Below, piece by piece: positions 13,752 through 21,705 of a stretch of DNA of 46,274 nucleotides. The DNA is from Phycisphaera sp. GTDB lineage: Bacteria; Planctomycetota; Phycisphaerae; Phycisphaerales; SM1A02. Where the stretch lies: the NCBI GenBank assembly GCA_016124975.1, contig WGMP01000032.1, positions 1 through 46,274 of the forward strand, written 5' to 3'. Positions within the stretch are counted from its first letter, which is position 1, and every line of letters starts with the position of its first letter. The notes beneath the pieces are model-generated. The model did not search any database and was not told where the DNA came from. It saw nothing but the letters and a program-made list of their open reading frames with translations. Both the position numbers and the translations under genes were made by a program.

Positions 13752-15308
13752 ATGCTGAACTACATCATCAGGCGCATCCTCTTCATGGTTCCGACGGTGG
13801 TCGGGATCACCTTCGTCGTGTTCCTGCTGCTGGCGTTGTCGCCGGGCGGCATCGGTGCCGCGCTGACGGCGTCGGCGGGCGGACAGCAGGAGGCATCGAA
13901 GGCCGCCATCCTGCAGGCCTACCTCGAGGACCGCTACGGGCTGAACGACCCCGTGCTGGTGCAGTACGGGCGCTGGCTCCACCGCATCTCGCCTGTGAAG
14001 TTCGGGGTGCGCGACCAGCTGACGCCCGCTGGCGAGCGGCTGCGCGCGCCGAAGGAGATTCCCGATCCGCCGCTGGTGTCGTGGGTCGGCGGGCCGCTCG
14101 ACATGGCGGAGATCCGTGCCGCGGCCGTCGCCGCGCCTGCGATCGATGTGAATGCGGTCGATGGCGTGACGGCGGAAGGCCGCCAGCGCGCTTATCGCAA
14201 GGCCGCCAACGACGCGCTGACGGCGCGCTCGCGCTATCTCGCGGCGCGGCGCGCCTTCGAGAGCACCCTCGTCGACTATGCGAACGCAGCGGGGCGCGCC
14301 GAGCTTCTCGACGCGAAGGGCAAGATCGTGACGGCGCGTCTCGAGGGCGAGGAGCCCGATCGCGCGAACGCCGCGTTCGCGAAGGTCGAGGCCGCAGCGG
14401 CGACGGTGCGCGAGAGCTGGCGCAGCGCGAGCGTACAGCGCGAGATCCTCGCGGCCGCGTTCGCGGAGAAGCCGTTCCCCGAGTCGGGGTTCACGGTGAT
14501 TCCGGGCGTCCTCTGGGTCGGGCCGCCCGACCTCGGCACGGCGTTCTCGAAGAGCCGCCCCGTGACCGATCTGATCAGCAACGCGCTGCCTGTGACGCTC
14601 CTCCTCAATCTCGTGGCGTTCCCGATCATCTATCTGATCGCGATTCCGTCGGGCGTCCTCGCGAGCGCGCGCGCGGGCTCGTGGTTCGACAAGTTGTCGG
14701 GCGCGACCTATGTGGCGCTCTGGTCGATTCCGACGGTCTGGGCGGGCGTGCTTGCGATCGGCTACCTCGCGAACCAGCAGTATCTCGGGCTCTTCCCCGT
14801 GTCGGGCCTGCACGACCGCGCCGCAGAGTCGTGGACCTTCCTGCCCGGCACGCAGGTCGACGGCACCTGGCAGATGGGCTGGATGCTCGATCTCCTCTGG
14901 CACATGGTGCTGCCCGTCGCGTGCCTCGTGTACGGTGGGTTCGCGGTGCTCTCGAAGCAGACCCGCGCGGCGATGCTCGACAACTTCAACGCAGACTACG
15001 TGCGCACGGCGAAGGCGAAGGGCGTGGCGCGGCAGGACGTGGTGATCCACCATGTCTTCCGCAACAGCCTGCTGCCGCTCATCACGATGTTCGTGACCGT
15101 CTTCCCCGCCACGCTCGCGGGCTCGGTGGTGATCGAGCGGATCTTCTCGGTGCCCGGGATGGGAAGCCTCATCATCGACGCGATCAGCCAGCGCGACCGC
15201 GAGCTGATCCTCGCGAACACCTTCATGATCGCGTGCGTCAACCTCGTGGCGCTTCTTCTCGCCGACATCCTCTATGCGGTCGCGGATCCGCGGGTGAGCT
15301 ATGAGTGA
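13752..15308 (+). CDS. oppB: OppB/DppB-family peptide ABC transporter permease with large loop
   Basis: The 518-residue protein starts with the typical MLNYIIRRILFMVPTVVGITF helix of OppB proteins (about residues 1-30) and contains YGLNDPVLVQYGRWL. It then carries a long extracytoplasmic region reaching about residue 272, rich in Ala and Arg with helical character, where family members usually have well under 100 residues. Five more helices follow, with the EAA loop (YVRTAKAKGVARQDVVIHHVFRNSLLP) and SVVIERIFSVPGMG near the end. It pairs with an OppC-type subunit. The ATG at 13752 follows GACAGG. Its end overlaps the next gene by 8 bases. Confidence 0.88.
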   Translation: MLNYIIRRILFMVPTVVGITFVVFLLLALSPGGIGAALTASAGGQQEASKAAILQAYLEDRYGLNDPVLVQYGRWLHRISPVKFGVRDQLTPAGERLRAPKEIPDPPLVSWVGGPLDMAEIRAAAVAAPAIDVNAVDGVTAEGRQRAYRKAANDALTARSRYLAARRAFESTLVDYANAAGRAELLDAKGKIVTARLEGEEPDRANAAFAKVEAAAATVRESWRSASVQREILAAAFAEKPFPESGFTVIPGVLWVGPPDLGTAFSKSRPVTDLISNALPVTLLLNLVAFPIIYLIAIPSGVLASARAGSWFDKLSGATYVALWSIPTVWAGVLAIGYLANQQYLGLFPVSGLHDRAAESWTFLPGTQVDGTWQMGWMLDLLWHMVLPVACLVYGGFAVLSKQTRAAMLDNFNADYVRTAKAKGVARQDVVIHHVFRNSLLPLITMFVTVFPATLAGSVVIERIFSVPGMGSLIIDAISQRDRELILANTFMIACVNLVALLLADILYAVADPRVSYE

Positions 15309-16815
15309 GTCGACGACCAAAGGCGCGGGGACCGCGGGACAGCCGGCGGCGATCAGCGGCATCGAGGCCATGCGTGGCGTCGGCGCGGGGCAGGCCAAGG
15401 GCTTCTGGTCCGACGCGTGGAGCCGCGTGGTCGCGCGCTTCGGCGCGAGGGTCGCGCTCGGCTGGATCGGGACGGTGGCGTTCTTCGCGGTGTTCGCGCC
15501 GGTTCTCGCGAGCGCGCATCCGCTCCTGCGCCGCAACACGGAGACGGGGGAGTGGGACTCGCCGCTCTGGCAGAGCCTCAGCTCGGTCGATCTCGCGCTG
15601 CTGGCGGGCGGGTTGTTCGCGCTGCCGTGGGTCTGCATGCCGTCGTCGTTCGCCGCGCGTCTCGGTGTCTCGGCGCGCTCGGCGCGGCTCGGGCTCCTCT
15701 TCCTCGCCGCGATGCAGGGTGGGTTCACGGTCGTCGCCGCTGGCGCCGTGAGCGCGTGGTCGCGCGGGCTCGACAGCGCGGCGTGGATCCGCGACCTCGG
15801 TAAGCTCGAGGCGTTCCCCTGGATCGCAAGCGCGGTCGTCGGCGCGTTGGCGTTCGTGGCGGCGCTGGCCATCGCGGGCAGGCAACCTGTGCGGGTCGCG
15901 CTCGTCGCACTCACGGCGGTCATCGCCGTGACGGCTGGGGCCTCGCGCTGGTCGGACACGCTCGTCAACTTCGACACCTACGACTCGCAGGAGGCGTCGG
16001 GCAAGTACTCGATGGTCTACACGCTGATCCCGTTCTCGCCCGACTTCGGTCGGTCGGACCTCAATGTGAAGCCGCCGATGGCGAAGGTCGCGGAGGTTGC
16101 GCCCGAGACGGCGGGGCGGCCCGTCGGGGAGCGCACGGTCATCCTTGGCACGGACGCTCTCGGCAAGGATGTCCTCTCACAGATGCTGTGGGCGTGCCGC
16201 CTGTCAATCTCGATTGGCCTCGTGTCGACGGGAATCGCGGTTCTCATCGGGGTCACGATGGGCGCGCTGATGGGCTATTTCGGTGGCTGGATCGATCTCC
16301 TGCTCTACCGCGTCGTCGAGATCTTCATGGCGATCCCCGTGCTGTTTCTCCTCATCGTGGCTGCGGCGGTGCTGCCGCGGAACACATACATGATGATGGC
16401 GATCATCGGCTGTGTGTCGTGGACAGGCGCCGCGCGCTTCACGCGCGCCGAGTTCCTCAAGCTCCGCAAGCAGGACTTCGTGCAGGGCGCGCAGGCCGCG
16501 GGCCTTCCGCTGCGCAGCGTCCTCTTCCGGCACATGCTTCCGAACGGCGTGACGCCCGTCCTCGTCGATGCGTCGTTCGCGGTCGCAGCAGCGATCATCG
16601 CCGAGGCGACGCTCTCCTATCTCGGCCTCGGTCCCGACGGGCAGCCATCGTGGGGCAAGCTCCTCTCGAGCGCGACGGGGACGACGGGAACCTTCGTCTG
16701 GTGGCTCGCCATCTTCCCTGGGCTCGCCATCTTCTTCACCGTGCTCAGCTACAACATGCTTGGCGAGGCCATGCGCGACGCGATCGACCCGAAGCTTCGA
16801 AAGGCGGCGCACTGA
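15301..16815 (+). CDS. oppC: OppC/DppC-family permease with extra membrane helices (second copy)
   Basis: This 504-residue OppC-type protein is about 200 residues longer than usual. After the first helix (about residues 50-70) come some four extra hydrophobic segments in residues 95-220, then an extracytoplasmic segment. The hallmark [15 protein letters not shown] and the normal five-helix core follow, with the EAA loop ([23 protein letters not shown]) and LSYLGLG. It is the better placed OppC partner for the OppB before it, which it overlaps by 8 bases. The stop overlaps the ATPase start (TGATG). The meaning of the extra helices is unknown. Confidence 0.88.
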   Translation: MSESTTKGAGTAGQPAAISGIEAMRGVGAGQAKGFWSDAWSRVVARFGARVALGWIGTVAFFAVFAPVLASAHPLLRRNTETGEWDSPLWQSLSSVDLALLAGGLFALPWVCMPSSFAARLGVSARSARLGLLFLAAMQGGFTVVAAGAVSAWSRGLDSAAWIRDLGKLEAFPWIASAVVGALAFVAALAIAGRQPVRVALVALTAVIAVTAGASRWSDTLVNFDTYDSQEASGKYSMVYTLIPFSPDFGRSDLNVKPPMAKVAEVAPETAGRPVGERTVILGTDALGKDVLSQMLWACRLSISIGLVSTGIAVLIGVTMGALMGYFGGWIDLLLYRVVEIFMAIPVLFLLIVAAAVLPRNTYMMMAIIGCVSWTGAARFTRAEFLKLRKQDFVQGAQAAGLPLRSVLFRHMLPNGVTPVLVDASFAVAAAIIAEATLSYLGLGPDGQPSWGKLLSSATGTTGTFVWWLAIFPGLAIFFTVLSYNMLGEAMRDAIDPKLRKAAH

Positions 16816-17915
16816 TGGAAGCCGCGACCACGACGACCGTTCCCGCCGCTGCGGCGAAGACGAAGCCGATCCTCGAGGTCGCCGACCTCGCCGTCAGCTT
16901 CGCGAACTCGGCGGGCGGCCCGCGCATCCAGGCAGTCGCAGGCGTGTCGATGACGGTGCACCCGAACCAGACGCTCGCGGTGGTGGGCGAGTCGGGCTGC
17001 GGCAAGAGCGTGACCGCGATGAGCACCATGCAGCTCATTCCGCGTCCGCCCGGCCGGTTCGACCGCGGGTCGATCCTGTTCGAGGGCGAGGACATCCTCT
17101 CGTACACCGAGTCGCAGATGCTCAAGGTGCGCGGCGGGAAGATCGCCATGATCTTCCAGGAGCCGATGACGAGCCTGAACCCCGTCTACACGATCGGCGA
17201 CCAGATCATCGAGGCGATCCTTCTACACCAGAAGGTCGGCGCGGACGAGGCGTGGAAGCTTGCCGTGCGCGCCATGCAGGATGTCGGCATCCCGAAGGCG
17301 GAAGAGCGGATGCGCGCCTATCCGCACCAGTTCTCGGGAGGCATGCGCCAGCGCGTGATGATCGCGATGGCGCTTGCGTGCCAGCCGACGCTGCTCTTGG
17401 CCGACGAGCCGACGACCGCGCTCGATGTGACGATCCAGGCCCAGATCCTCGAGCTTCTGCGCGAACTGCAGCGCACGCGCGGCATGGGCATCATGCTCAT
17501 CACCCACAACCTCGGCGTCGTCGCCGAGAACGCCGACGTGGTGTGCGTGATGTACGCGGGCCGCGTGGTCGAGTACGCGCGGGTGTTCGAGCTCTTCGAC
17601 AACCCGCTGCATCCCTACACACGCGGGCTCTTCAACTCGATTCCGCTCCTTTCGACGCGGAAGCATCGGCTCACCACGGTCGAGGAAGTGGTGAACGACC
17701 CAGCGCAGTTCAAACTCGCTGGGTTTGCAGGCGACCTCGTTCCGTGGTGGCCCGATCCGCCGAAGGGCGTGCGCCCCGATGTTGCGCGCGACCGCGACGA
17801 GTACGCGCTTGTCCAAGTCGCGCCAACGCGGTGGGTTGGATGCTTCAACTCGCCGTGGGTCGAGTCGCACGCGAGCCCGCGGCCCGATCTCGACTACCGC
17901 CGCGAAGATGCGTGA
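16815..17915 (+). CDS. oppD: OppD/DppD-family peptide transporter ATP-binding protein
   Basis: The 366-residue ATPase powers the importer from the cytoplasmic side. It shows Walker [15 protein letters not shown], the Q-loop in [11 protein letters not shown], the signature [15 protein letters not shown], Walker [14 protein letters not shown] and the H-loop ITHNLG. The C-terminal extension ([17 protein letters not shown]) is the standard oligopeptide-ATPase tail. The ATG overlaps the OppC stop. No OppF-type second ATPase lies next to it, so it may work as a homodimer or pair with a subunit encoded elsewhere. Confidence 0.92.
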   Translation: MEAATTTTVPAAAAKTKPILEVADLAVSFANSAGGPRIQAVAGVSMTVHPNQTLAVVGESGCGKSVTAMSTMQLIPRPPGRFDRGSILFEGEDILSYTESQMLKVRGGKIAMIFQEPMTSLNPVYTIGDQIIEAILLHQKVGADEAWKLAVRAMQDVGIPKAEERMRAYPHQFSGGMRQRVMIAMALACQPTLLLADEPTTALDVTIQAQILELLRELQRTRGMGIMLITHNLGVVAENADVVCVMYAGRVVEYARVFELFDNPLHPYTRGLFNSIPLLSTRKHRLTTVEEVVNDPAQFKLAGFAGDLVPWWPDPPKGVRPDVARDRDEYALVQVAPTRWVGCFNSPWVESHASPRPDLDYRREDA

Positions 17916-17930
17916 TGCGTGATGCGCGGT

Positions 17931-17965
17931 TGAGCGGTCGCGGCTGCGGCTGCTCCATCTGGTGC
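17931..17965 (+). repeat. Diverged copy of the right-end repeat
   Basis: TTGAGCGGTCGC, CTGCGGC and a GCTCC-type end, in the same order and spacing, match the stretch beginning at 46077 and again at 46199 (TTGAGCGGTCGCCGCTGCGG and GCTTCC). It lacks the hairpin part of the 122-bp unit. It suggests a dispersed repeat family in this genome. Confidence 0.5.
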
Positions 17966-17991
17966 TCGGTTGGTTGACGGGTCTCTCACGG

Positions 17992-18015
17992 AGGCACAGA
18001 GGCACAGAGGCGTGG
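17992..18015. repeat. AGGCACAG tandem repeat
   Basis: AGGCACAG occurs at 17992-17999 and 18000-18007, followed by AGGCGTGG at 18008-18015, just after TCTCACGG. From general knowledge, similar CACAGAGGCACAGAGG stretches recur between genes in many environmental bacterial genomes. It lies in the leader of the peroxiredoxin gene, and a longer translation through it would be an artefact. Confidence 0.55.
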
Positions 18016-18059
18016 TTTTGGTTGAATCCACGTCGCGTTGGGCGCGAAGCGGGCCCACC

Positions 18060-18776
18060 ATGCCGACGACCACCACCAAGAAGAGCAGGGCCTCGAAGAA
18101 GGCCGCGAAGAAGTCCACGAAGAAGGCCGCGAAGAAGTCCACGAAGAAGGCCGCGAAGAAGGCCACGAAGAAGTCCACCACGAAGGCCGCTTCCAAGCCT
18201 GTGAAGGAATCTGCGAAGAAGGCTCTGACCAAGCAGCTTCCGGTCAAGACTGCTCTCGCCAAGAAGACCGCCGCCGTCAAGCCGACGGGCCTCGTCGAGG
18301 TTGGCTCGCCTGCGCCCGCCTTCAGCGCGGTCGACGCGGCGGGCAAGACCGTCACCCTCGCGAGCCTGAAGGGCAAGCCGTTCGTCCTCTACTTCTATCC
18401 CGCCGACGACACGCCTGGCTGCACGGTCGAGGCGTGTGCGTTCCGCGACAACCGCCCGAAGTTCGCGAAGCTCGGCTGCCCCGTGCTCGGCGTGAGCCCC
18501 GACACCGTGGACAGCCACAAGGCCTTCGACGCGAAGTACAACCTCGGCCTCACGCTTCTTGCCGATGTCCCTGCGAAGGACGGCGTTCCGCCCGTCGCCG
18601 CCTCGTTCGGCGTGTGGCAGGAGAAGAGCATGTACGGCAGGAAGTACATGGGCATCGTCCGCACGACCTTCCTGGTCGGATCCGACGGCGTCATCGCGGC
18701 GCGCTTCGACAAGGTCAAGGTCGAAGGGCATGCCGAGGAAGTGCTCGCTGCGGTGGCCGCACTGCGGACCCGCTGA
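18060..18776 (+). CDS. bcp: PrxQ/Bcp-type peroxiredoxin with N-terminal histone-H1-like Lys/Ala tail
   Basis: Thiol peroxidase that reduces hydroperoxides using thioredoxin. The catalytic domain is residues about 78-238: GSPAPAFSAVDAAGKTV, then YPADDTPGCTVEAC. The peroxidatic Cys121 and resolving Cys126 form the C-X4-C pair typical of PrxQ. GVSPDTVDSHKAF and RTTFLVGSDGVI complete the fold. The first 75 residues are unlike other peroxiredoxins: a Lys/Ala/Ser/Thr tail with repeated KKAAKKST units, resembling histone H1-like and AlgP-like DNA-binding tails. The frame is continuous, so this is a true fusion. I chose ATG 18060 because the in-frame upstream part is repeat DNA. A nucleoid-bound, DNA-protecting peroxidase is an attractive inference. 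Nothing in the sequence proves DNA binding. Confidence 0.88.
   Translation: MPTTTTKKSRASKKAAKKSTKKAAKKSTKKAAKKATKKSTTKAASKPVKESAKKALTKQLPVKTALAKKTAAVKPTGLVEVGSPAPAFSAVDAAGKTVTLASLKGKPFVLYFYPADDTPGCTVEACAFRDNRPKFAKLGCPVLGVSPDTVDSHKAFDAKYNLGLTLLADVPAKDGVPPVAASFGVWQEKSMYGRKYMGIVRTTFLVGSDGVIAARFDKVKVEGHAEEVLAAVAALRTR
18096..18167 (+). repeat. Three 24-bp coding repeats in the lysine tail
   Basis: A 24-bp unit beginning AAGAAGGCCGCG occurs at 18096-18119 and 18120-18143, with a near copy at 18144-18167. Each encodes KKAAKKST or KKAAKKAT. The repeats show that the tail grew by in-frame duplication. Confidence 0.85.
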
Positions 18777-18853
18777 GCGCCACTCTCAGTGGTCCTTCTC
18801 TGATGGCCCTTCCCTCAGTAGCCCTGCTCTGAGGGGGAAACCTTCGCGCGGCG

Positions 18854-18870
18854 CCCCGCGACTCGCGGGG
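18854..18870. terminator. GC hairpin after the peroxiredoxin gene, possible terminator
   Basis: CCCCGCG at 18854-18860 pairs fully with CGCGGGG at 18864-18870 around ACT. It lies 78 bases past the peroxiredoxin stop and 200 bases before the next start. There is no T-run after it, so termination is only a guess. Confidence 0.35.
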
Positions 18871-19070
18871 AGGTGTCCCTCTTCGCCATGGAAATCGCCC
18901 GCCGCCGCTTGAAGCGAGTGGTGGGTCGGTCTTTGATGCGCCCCGCACCCGTCCTCTTGGCCGAATTCACGCATGCTCCTCGGGGCCTGCGCGAGGGGCA
19001 CGCCCGGAGGACCGAACGGGGGCGAATCGCCTCGAAGAGGCTTGTCACGAATCGAGAAGGAGTGGAAGAG

Positions 19071-19805
19071 ATGCGTTTCACGCAACAGGCAGTGTTCATG
19101 TCGGTGGCCGTGGCCTTCGTGGGAGGTGCCGCGCAGGCGAGCTGGACGCTTGGGAACGGCGACACGCTGTCGTTCACCGAGCTCTTTGCGGCGGGGAGCG
19201 ACCGCACTGTGTTCATCGATGACAAGAAGTTCGTCTTCGAGTCGTTCACCTCGGCGCACTTCGACCTCGAGGGCATCTCGCTCATCGGGTTCATCTCGTT
19301 GAATGGGAACGGCTCGGGGTATCGCAACGTGGGCTTCGACCTGACGGGCGGCTTCGGCGACACGCTCCCCGGCGACCAGACCATCGCGGAGGCGAACCTC
19401 CAGTACACGGTCGAGATCACCGAGTCGGCCTACGCGCAGGGCGTTCGCCTCTGCGACGTGCGTGCGACCTTCAACGGCGACGTCGAGGGCACGGGCGCCT
19501 ATGCCCGCGTCGACGAGACGATCTTCGATCTCGACACGAACACCTACCTCGGTCAGCTGAGCGTCTATGACTTCTGGGGTCCGCCGCGCGACACGAAGCT
19601 GAACGACTACATCGACTTCTGCGCCGACGGCCACGAGGGCTACCGCGCCTTCGAGATCAACAAGGACATCAAGTTCTTCGCGCCGAACGAGAACAGCTTC
19701 TCGTCCGCGTCGTTCGTCCGCCAGGAGTTCAGCCAGATTCCCGCGCCGGGCGCCATCGCGCTCCTCGGCCTCGCGGGGCTCGTCGGCCGTCGCGCCCGCC
19801 GTTGA
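19071..19805 (+). CDS. Secreted protein with PEP-CTERM-like sorting signal
   Basis: The 244-residue protein has a signal peptide ([22 protein letters not shown]) and a beta-rich body with no domain I recognise (motifs such as [24 protein letters not shown]). It ends with [15 protein letters not shown] followed by Arg-rich RRARR. This tripartite end (Pro-rich motif, hydrophobic helix, Arg cluster) is the planctomycete variant of the PEP-CTERM signal that exosortase systems process during export to the surface. The ATG at 19071 follows GAAGGAG and GGAAGAG. The gene has ordinary start signals and stands alone. Cargo function unknown. Confidence 0.8.
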   Translation: MRFTQQAVFMSVAVAFVGGAAQASWTLGNGDTLSFTELFAAGSDRTVFIDDKKFVFESFTSAHFDLEGISLIGFISLNGNGSGYRNVGFDLTGGFGDTLPGDQTIAEANLQYTVEITESAYAQGVRLCDVRATFNGDVEGTGAYARVDETIFDLDTNTYLGQLSVYDFWGPPRDTKLNDYIDFCADGHEGYRAFEINKDIKFFAPNENSFSSASFVRQEFSQIPAPGAIALLGLAGLVGRRARR

Positions 19806-19888
19806 GCGGCCAGCCCGACATCTCGAGTCCCATCCACGCGCGGGGCGCCGACTTTCGGGTCGGTGCCCCGCGATCCATTGCGCTTCGC

Positions 19889-19894
19889 TACCGT
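19889..19894 (+). promoter_or_regulatory. Probable -10 box (TACCGT) for dut, leaderless arrangement
   Basis: TACCGT ends 6 bases before the dut ATG, and there is no ribosome site between them. This fits a transcript starting at or within a base or two of the start codon. Confidence 0.45.
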
Positions 19895-19900
19895 TCCCGC

Positions 19901-20398
19901 ATGACCGCCCACCCGCCCACCCTCGCGATTGAGATCAAGCGCCTGCGCCCGAGCGCCGTTCTGCCTGCGTACCAGACCGACCTGGCCGCTGGACTCGATC
20001 TCTCCGCGGATCTCGACGCGCCCGTCACGCTCGAGCCCGGGGCGATCGCATTGATTCCATGCGGTTTCGCCATGGCGCTACCGTCCGGGTTCGAGGCACA
20101 GGTTCGCCCGCGGTCGGGGCTCGCGACGAAGCACGGGATCTCGATGCCCAACGCCCCTGGGACGATCGACGCGGACTACCGCGGCGAGGTCAAGGTGCCG
20201 CTCATCAATCTCGGCAAGGCCCCGTTCGTGGTCGAGGCGGGGACTCGGATCGCCCAGATGGTGATTGCGCGGGTGGAGCGCGCGCAACTCAAGGAAGTAG
20301 AAGAACTTACGCAGACTCCTCGGGGCGCGGGAGGGTTCGGGTCGACGGGGACGGGCCATGGTCCGCTTCGGGCCTCCCGCTCGGACCACTCGGGCTGA
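19901..20398 (+). CDS. dut: dUTP diphosphatase
   Basis: Dut hydrolyses dUTP to dUMP and pyrophosphate, keeping uracil out of DNA and feeding dTMP synthesis. The 165-residue protein shows all five trimeric-dUTPase motifs in order: AAGLDLSA (1), [11 protein letters not shown] (2), [16 protein letters not shown] with the catalytic Asp (3), RIAQMVI (4) and the flexible [10 protein letters not shown] (5). An extra 14-residue tail follows. The ATG at 19901 is chosen because of the -10 box six bases upstream and because the motif 1 spacing fits. Confidence 0.95.
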   Translation: MTAHPPTLAIEIKRLRPSAVLPAYQTDLAAGLDLSADLDAPVTLEPGAIALIPCGFAMALPSGFEAQVRPRSGLATKHGISMPNAPGTIDADYRGEVKVPLINLGKAPFVVEAGTRIAQMVIARVERAQLKEVEELTQTPRGAGGFGSTGTGHGPLRASRSDHSG

Positions 20399-20450
20399 TT
20401 CGCCGCGGGAACCCTTTCCCAGCACCCCCAATTCATGCACAATGGCGGGT

Positions 20451-20466
20451 CTCCGGTATCCCGGAG
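20451..20466 (+). promoter_or_regulatory. Leader hairpin overlapping a Shine-Dalgarno sequence
   Basis: CTCCGG at 20451-20456 pairs perfectly with CCGGAG at 20461-20466 around a TATC loop. The right arm covers most of the first GGAGGA, while a second AGGAG at 20471-20475 stays free. A -10-like CACAAT at 20438-20443 would start transcription just before the hairpin. It could tune translation of the aminotransferase gene. Confidence 0.4.
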
Positions 20467-20481
20467 GAACAGGAGTCCATC

Positions 20482-21705
20482 TTGACGACCGCCGCCGCCG
20501 TGACCGTCCCGCTTCTCGACCTCAAGGCGCAGTACGCGACCATCCGCTCGGAGATCGAGCCTGTCGTCAAGGAAGTGATCGAGAGCCAGTACTTCATCGG
20601 GGGCCCGAAGATCGGCGAGCTCGAGTGCATGACCGCGGGCTATTGCCAGGCGAAGTATGCGATCGGCTGCGCCAACGGCTCGGATGCGATCCTCCTCGCC
20701 CTGCAGGCGCTCGGCATCAAGGCGGGTGACGCCGTCGTGTGCCCGACCTACACCTTCTTCGCGACCGCGGGCAGCGTGCATCGCCTCGGCGCGCAGCCTG
20801 TGTTCGTCGACTGCGACCCCGCGACCTACAACATCTGCCCCGAGTCGACGCGGATGGCGTTCCGCTGCCACAAGAACATCAAGGCGATCGTGCCGGTGCA
20901 CTTGTTTGGTCAGGCGTGCGACCTCGACGCGATCCTCGAGATCGGCAAGGAGCACGGCACCCCAGTGGTCGAGGACGCCGCACAGGCGATCGGCACCGAG
21001 GACATCCACGGCAAGCGCGTCGGCTCGCGCGGCGTGATCGGGACCTTCAGCTACTTCCCGTCGAAGAACCTCGGCGGCTTCGGCGATGGCGGCATCATCA
21101 CGACCAACGACGAGGCGCTCGCCCAGCGCATGATGCGCCTCCGAAACCACGGCATGGAGCCGAAGTACTACCACGCCGAGGTCGGCATGAACTCGCGCCT
21201 CGACGCGCTGCAGGCCGCGGTGCTCCTCGTGAAGATGCGCCACCTCGACGCGTGGAGCGCGGGGCGGCAGAGGAACGCCGCGTTCTACGACGCCGCGTTC
21301 GCGGCCGCGGGCGCGAAGGACTCGGGCGTCGCGCTGTCGGCGGGCGGGCTCGCACTGCGCTATCCGAAGGCTGCGCCCGCGGGCGCGCGCCACATCTACA
21401 ACCAGTACACGATCCGCGTGCCCGCCGAGATCCGCGACGCCGTGCGGCAGGACCTCGCCGACCGCAAGATCGGCACCGAGATCTACTACCCCGTGCCGCT
21501 GCACCTCCAGGAGTGCTTCAGGCACCTCCACTACACGAAGGGCATCTTCCCGCACGCGGAGGCGGCGGCGCGCGAGACGATCGCGCTGCCGATCTATCCC
21601 GACCTCGTGCAGGAACAGCTCGACCATGTCGCGGCGTCCGTGGTCGAGAGCGTGCGTTCGCGTGCGTCGGGAGGCGTGTCCGTGCAGGCGGCGGGTGTGC
21701 GATGA
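20482..21705 (+). CDS. DegT/DnrJ/EryC1-family PLP aminotransferase
   Basis: These enzymes transfer an amino group to keto-sugars in surface polysaccharide or antibiotic sugar synthesis. The 407-residue protein has the family start VPLLDLKAQYATI, GCANGSDAILLAL, the VEDAAQAIG Asp that holds the PLP nitrogen, and the PLP lysine in YFPSKNLGGFGDGG. It ends with the substrate-site part IGTEIYYPVPLH. The start is a TTG at 20482, six bases after AGGAG; the first in-frame ATG would cut into the domain. The sugar substrate is not evident since no other glycan genes are near. The stop overlaps the RNase D start (ATGA). Confidence 0.85.
   Translation: MTTAAAVTVPLLDLKAQYATIRSEIEPVVKEVIESQYFIGGPKIGELECMTAGYCQAKYAIGCANGSDAILLALQALGIKAGDAVVCPTYTFFATAGSVHRLGAQPVFVDCDPATYNICPESTRMAFRCHKNIKAIVPVHLFGQACDLDAILEIGKEHGTPVVEDAAQAIGTEDIHGKRVGSRGVIGTFSYFPSKNLGGFGDGGIITTNDEALAQRMMRLRNHGMEPKYYHAEVGMNSRLDALQAAVLLVKMRHLDAWSAGRQRNAAFYDAAFAAAGAKDSGVALSAGGLALRYPKAAPAGARHIYNQYTIRVPAEIRDAVRQDLADRKIGTEIYYPVPLHLQECFRHLHYTKGIFPHAEAAARETIALPIYPDLVQEQLDHVAASVVESVRSRASGGVSVQAAGVR

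Noticed and set aside
13506-15977. An 823-codon minus-strand frame opposite the OppB and second OppC genes
   Set aside because: Antisense shadow with biased composition; both plus-strand genes have clear family motifs.
17970-18059. A 30-residue N-terminal extension of the peroxiredoxin from a GTG
   Set aside because: It is encoded by the AGGCACAG repeat and yields a chance peptide; the ATG at 18060 begins the lysine tail.
18854-18870. Firm intrinsic terminator
   Set aside because: The hairpin is perfect but lacks a T-run on either strand, so it is listed only as possible.
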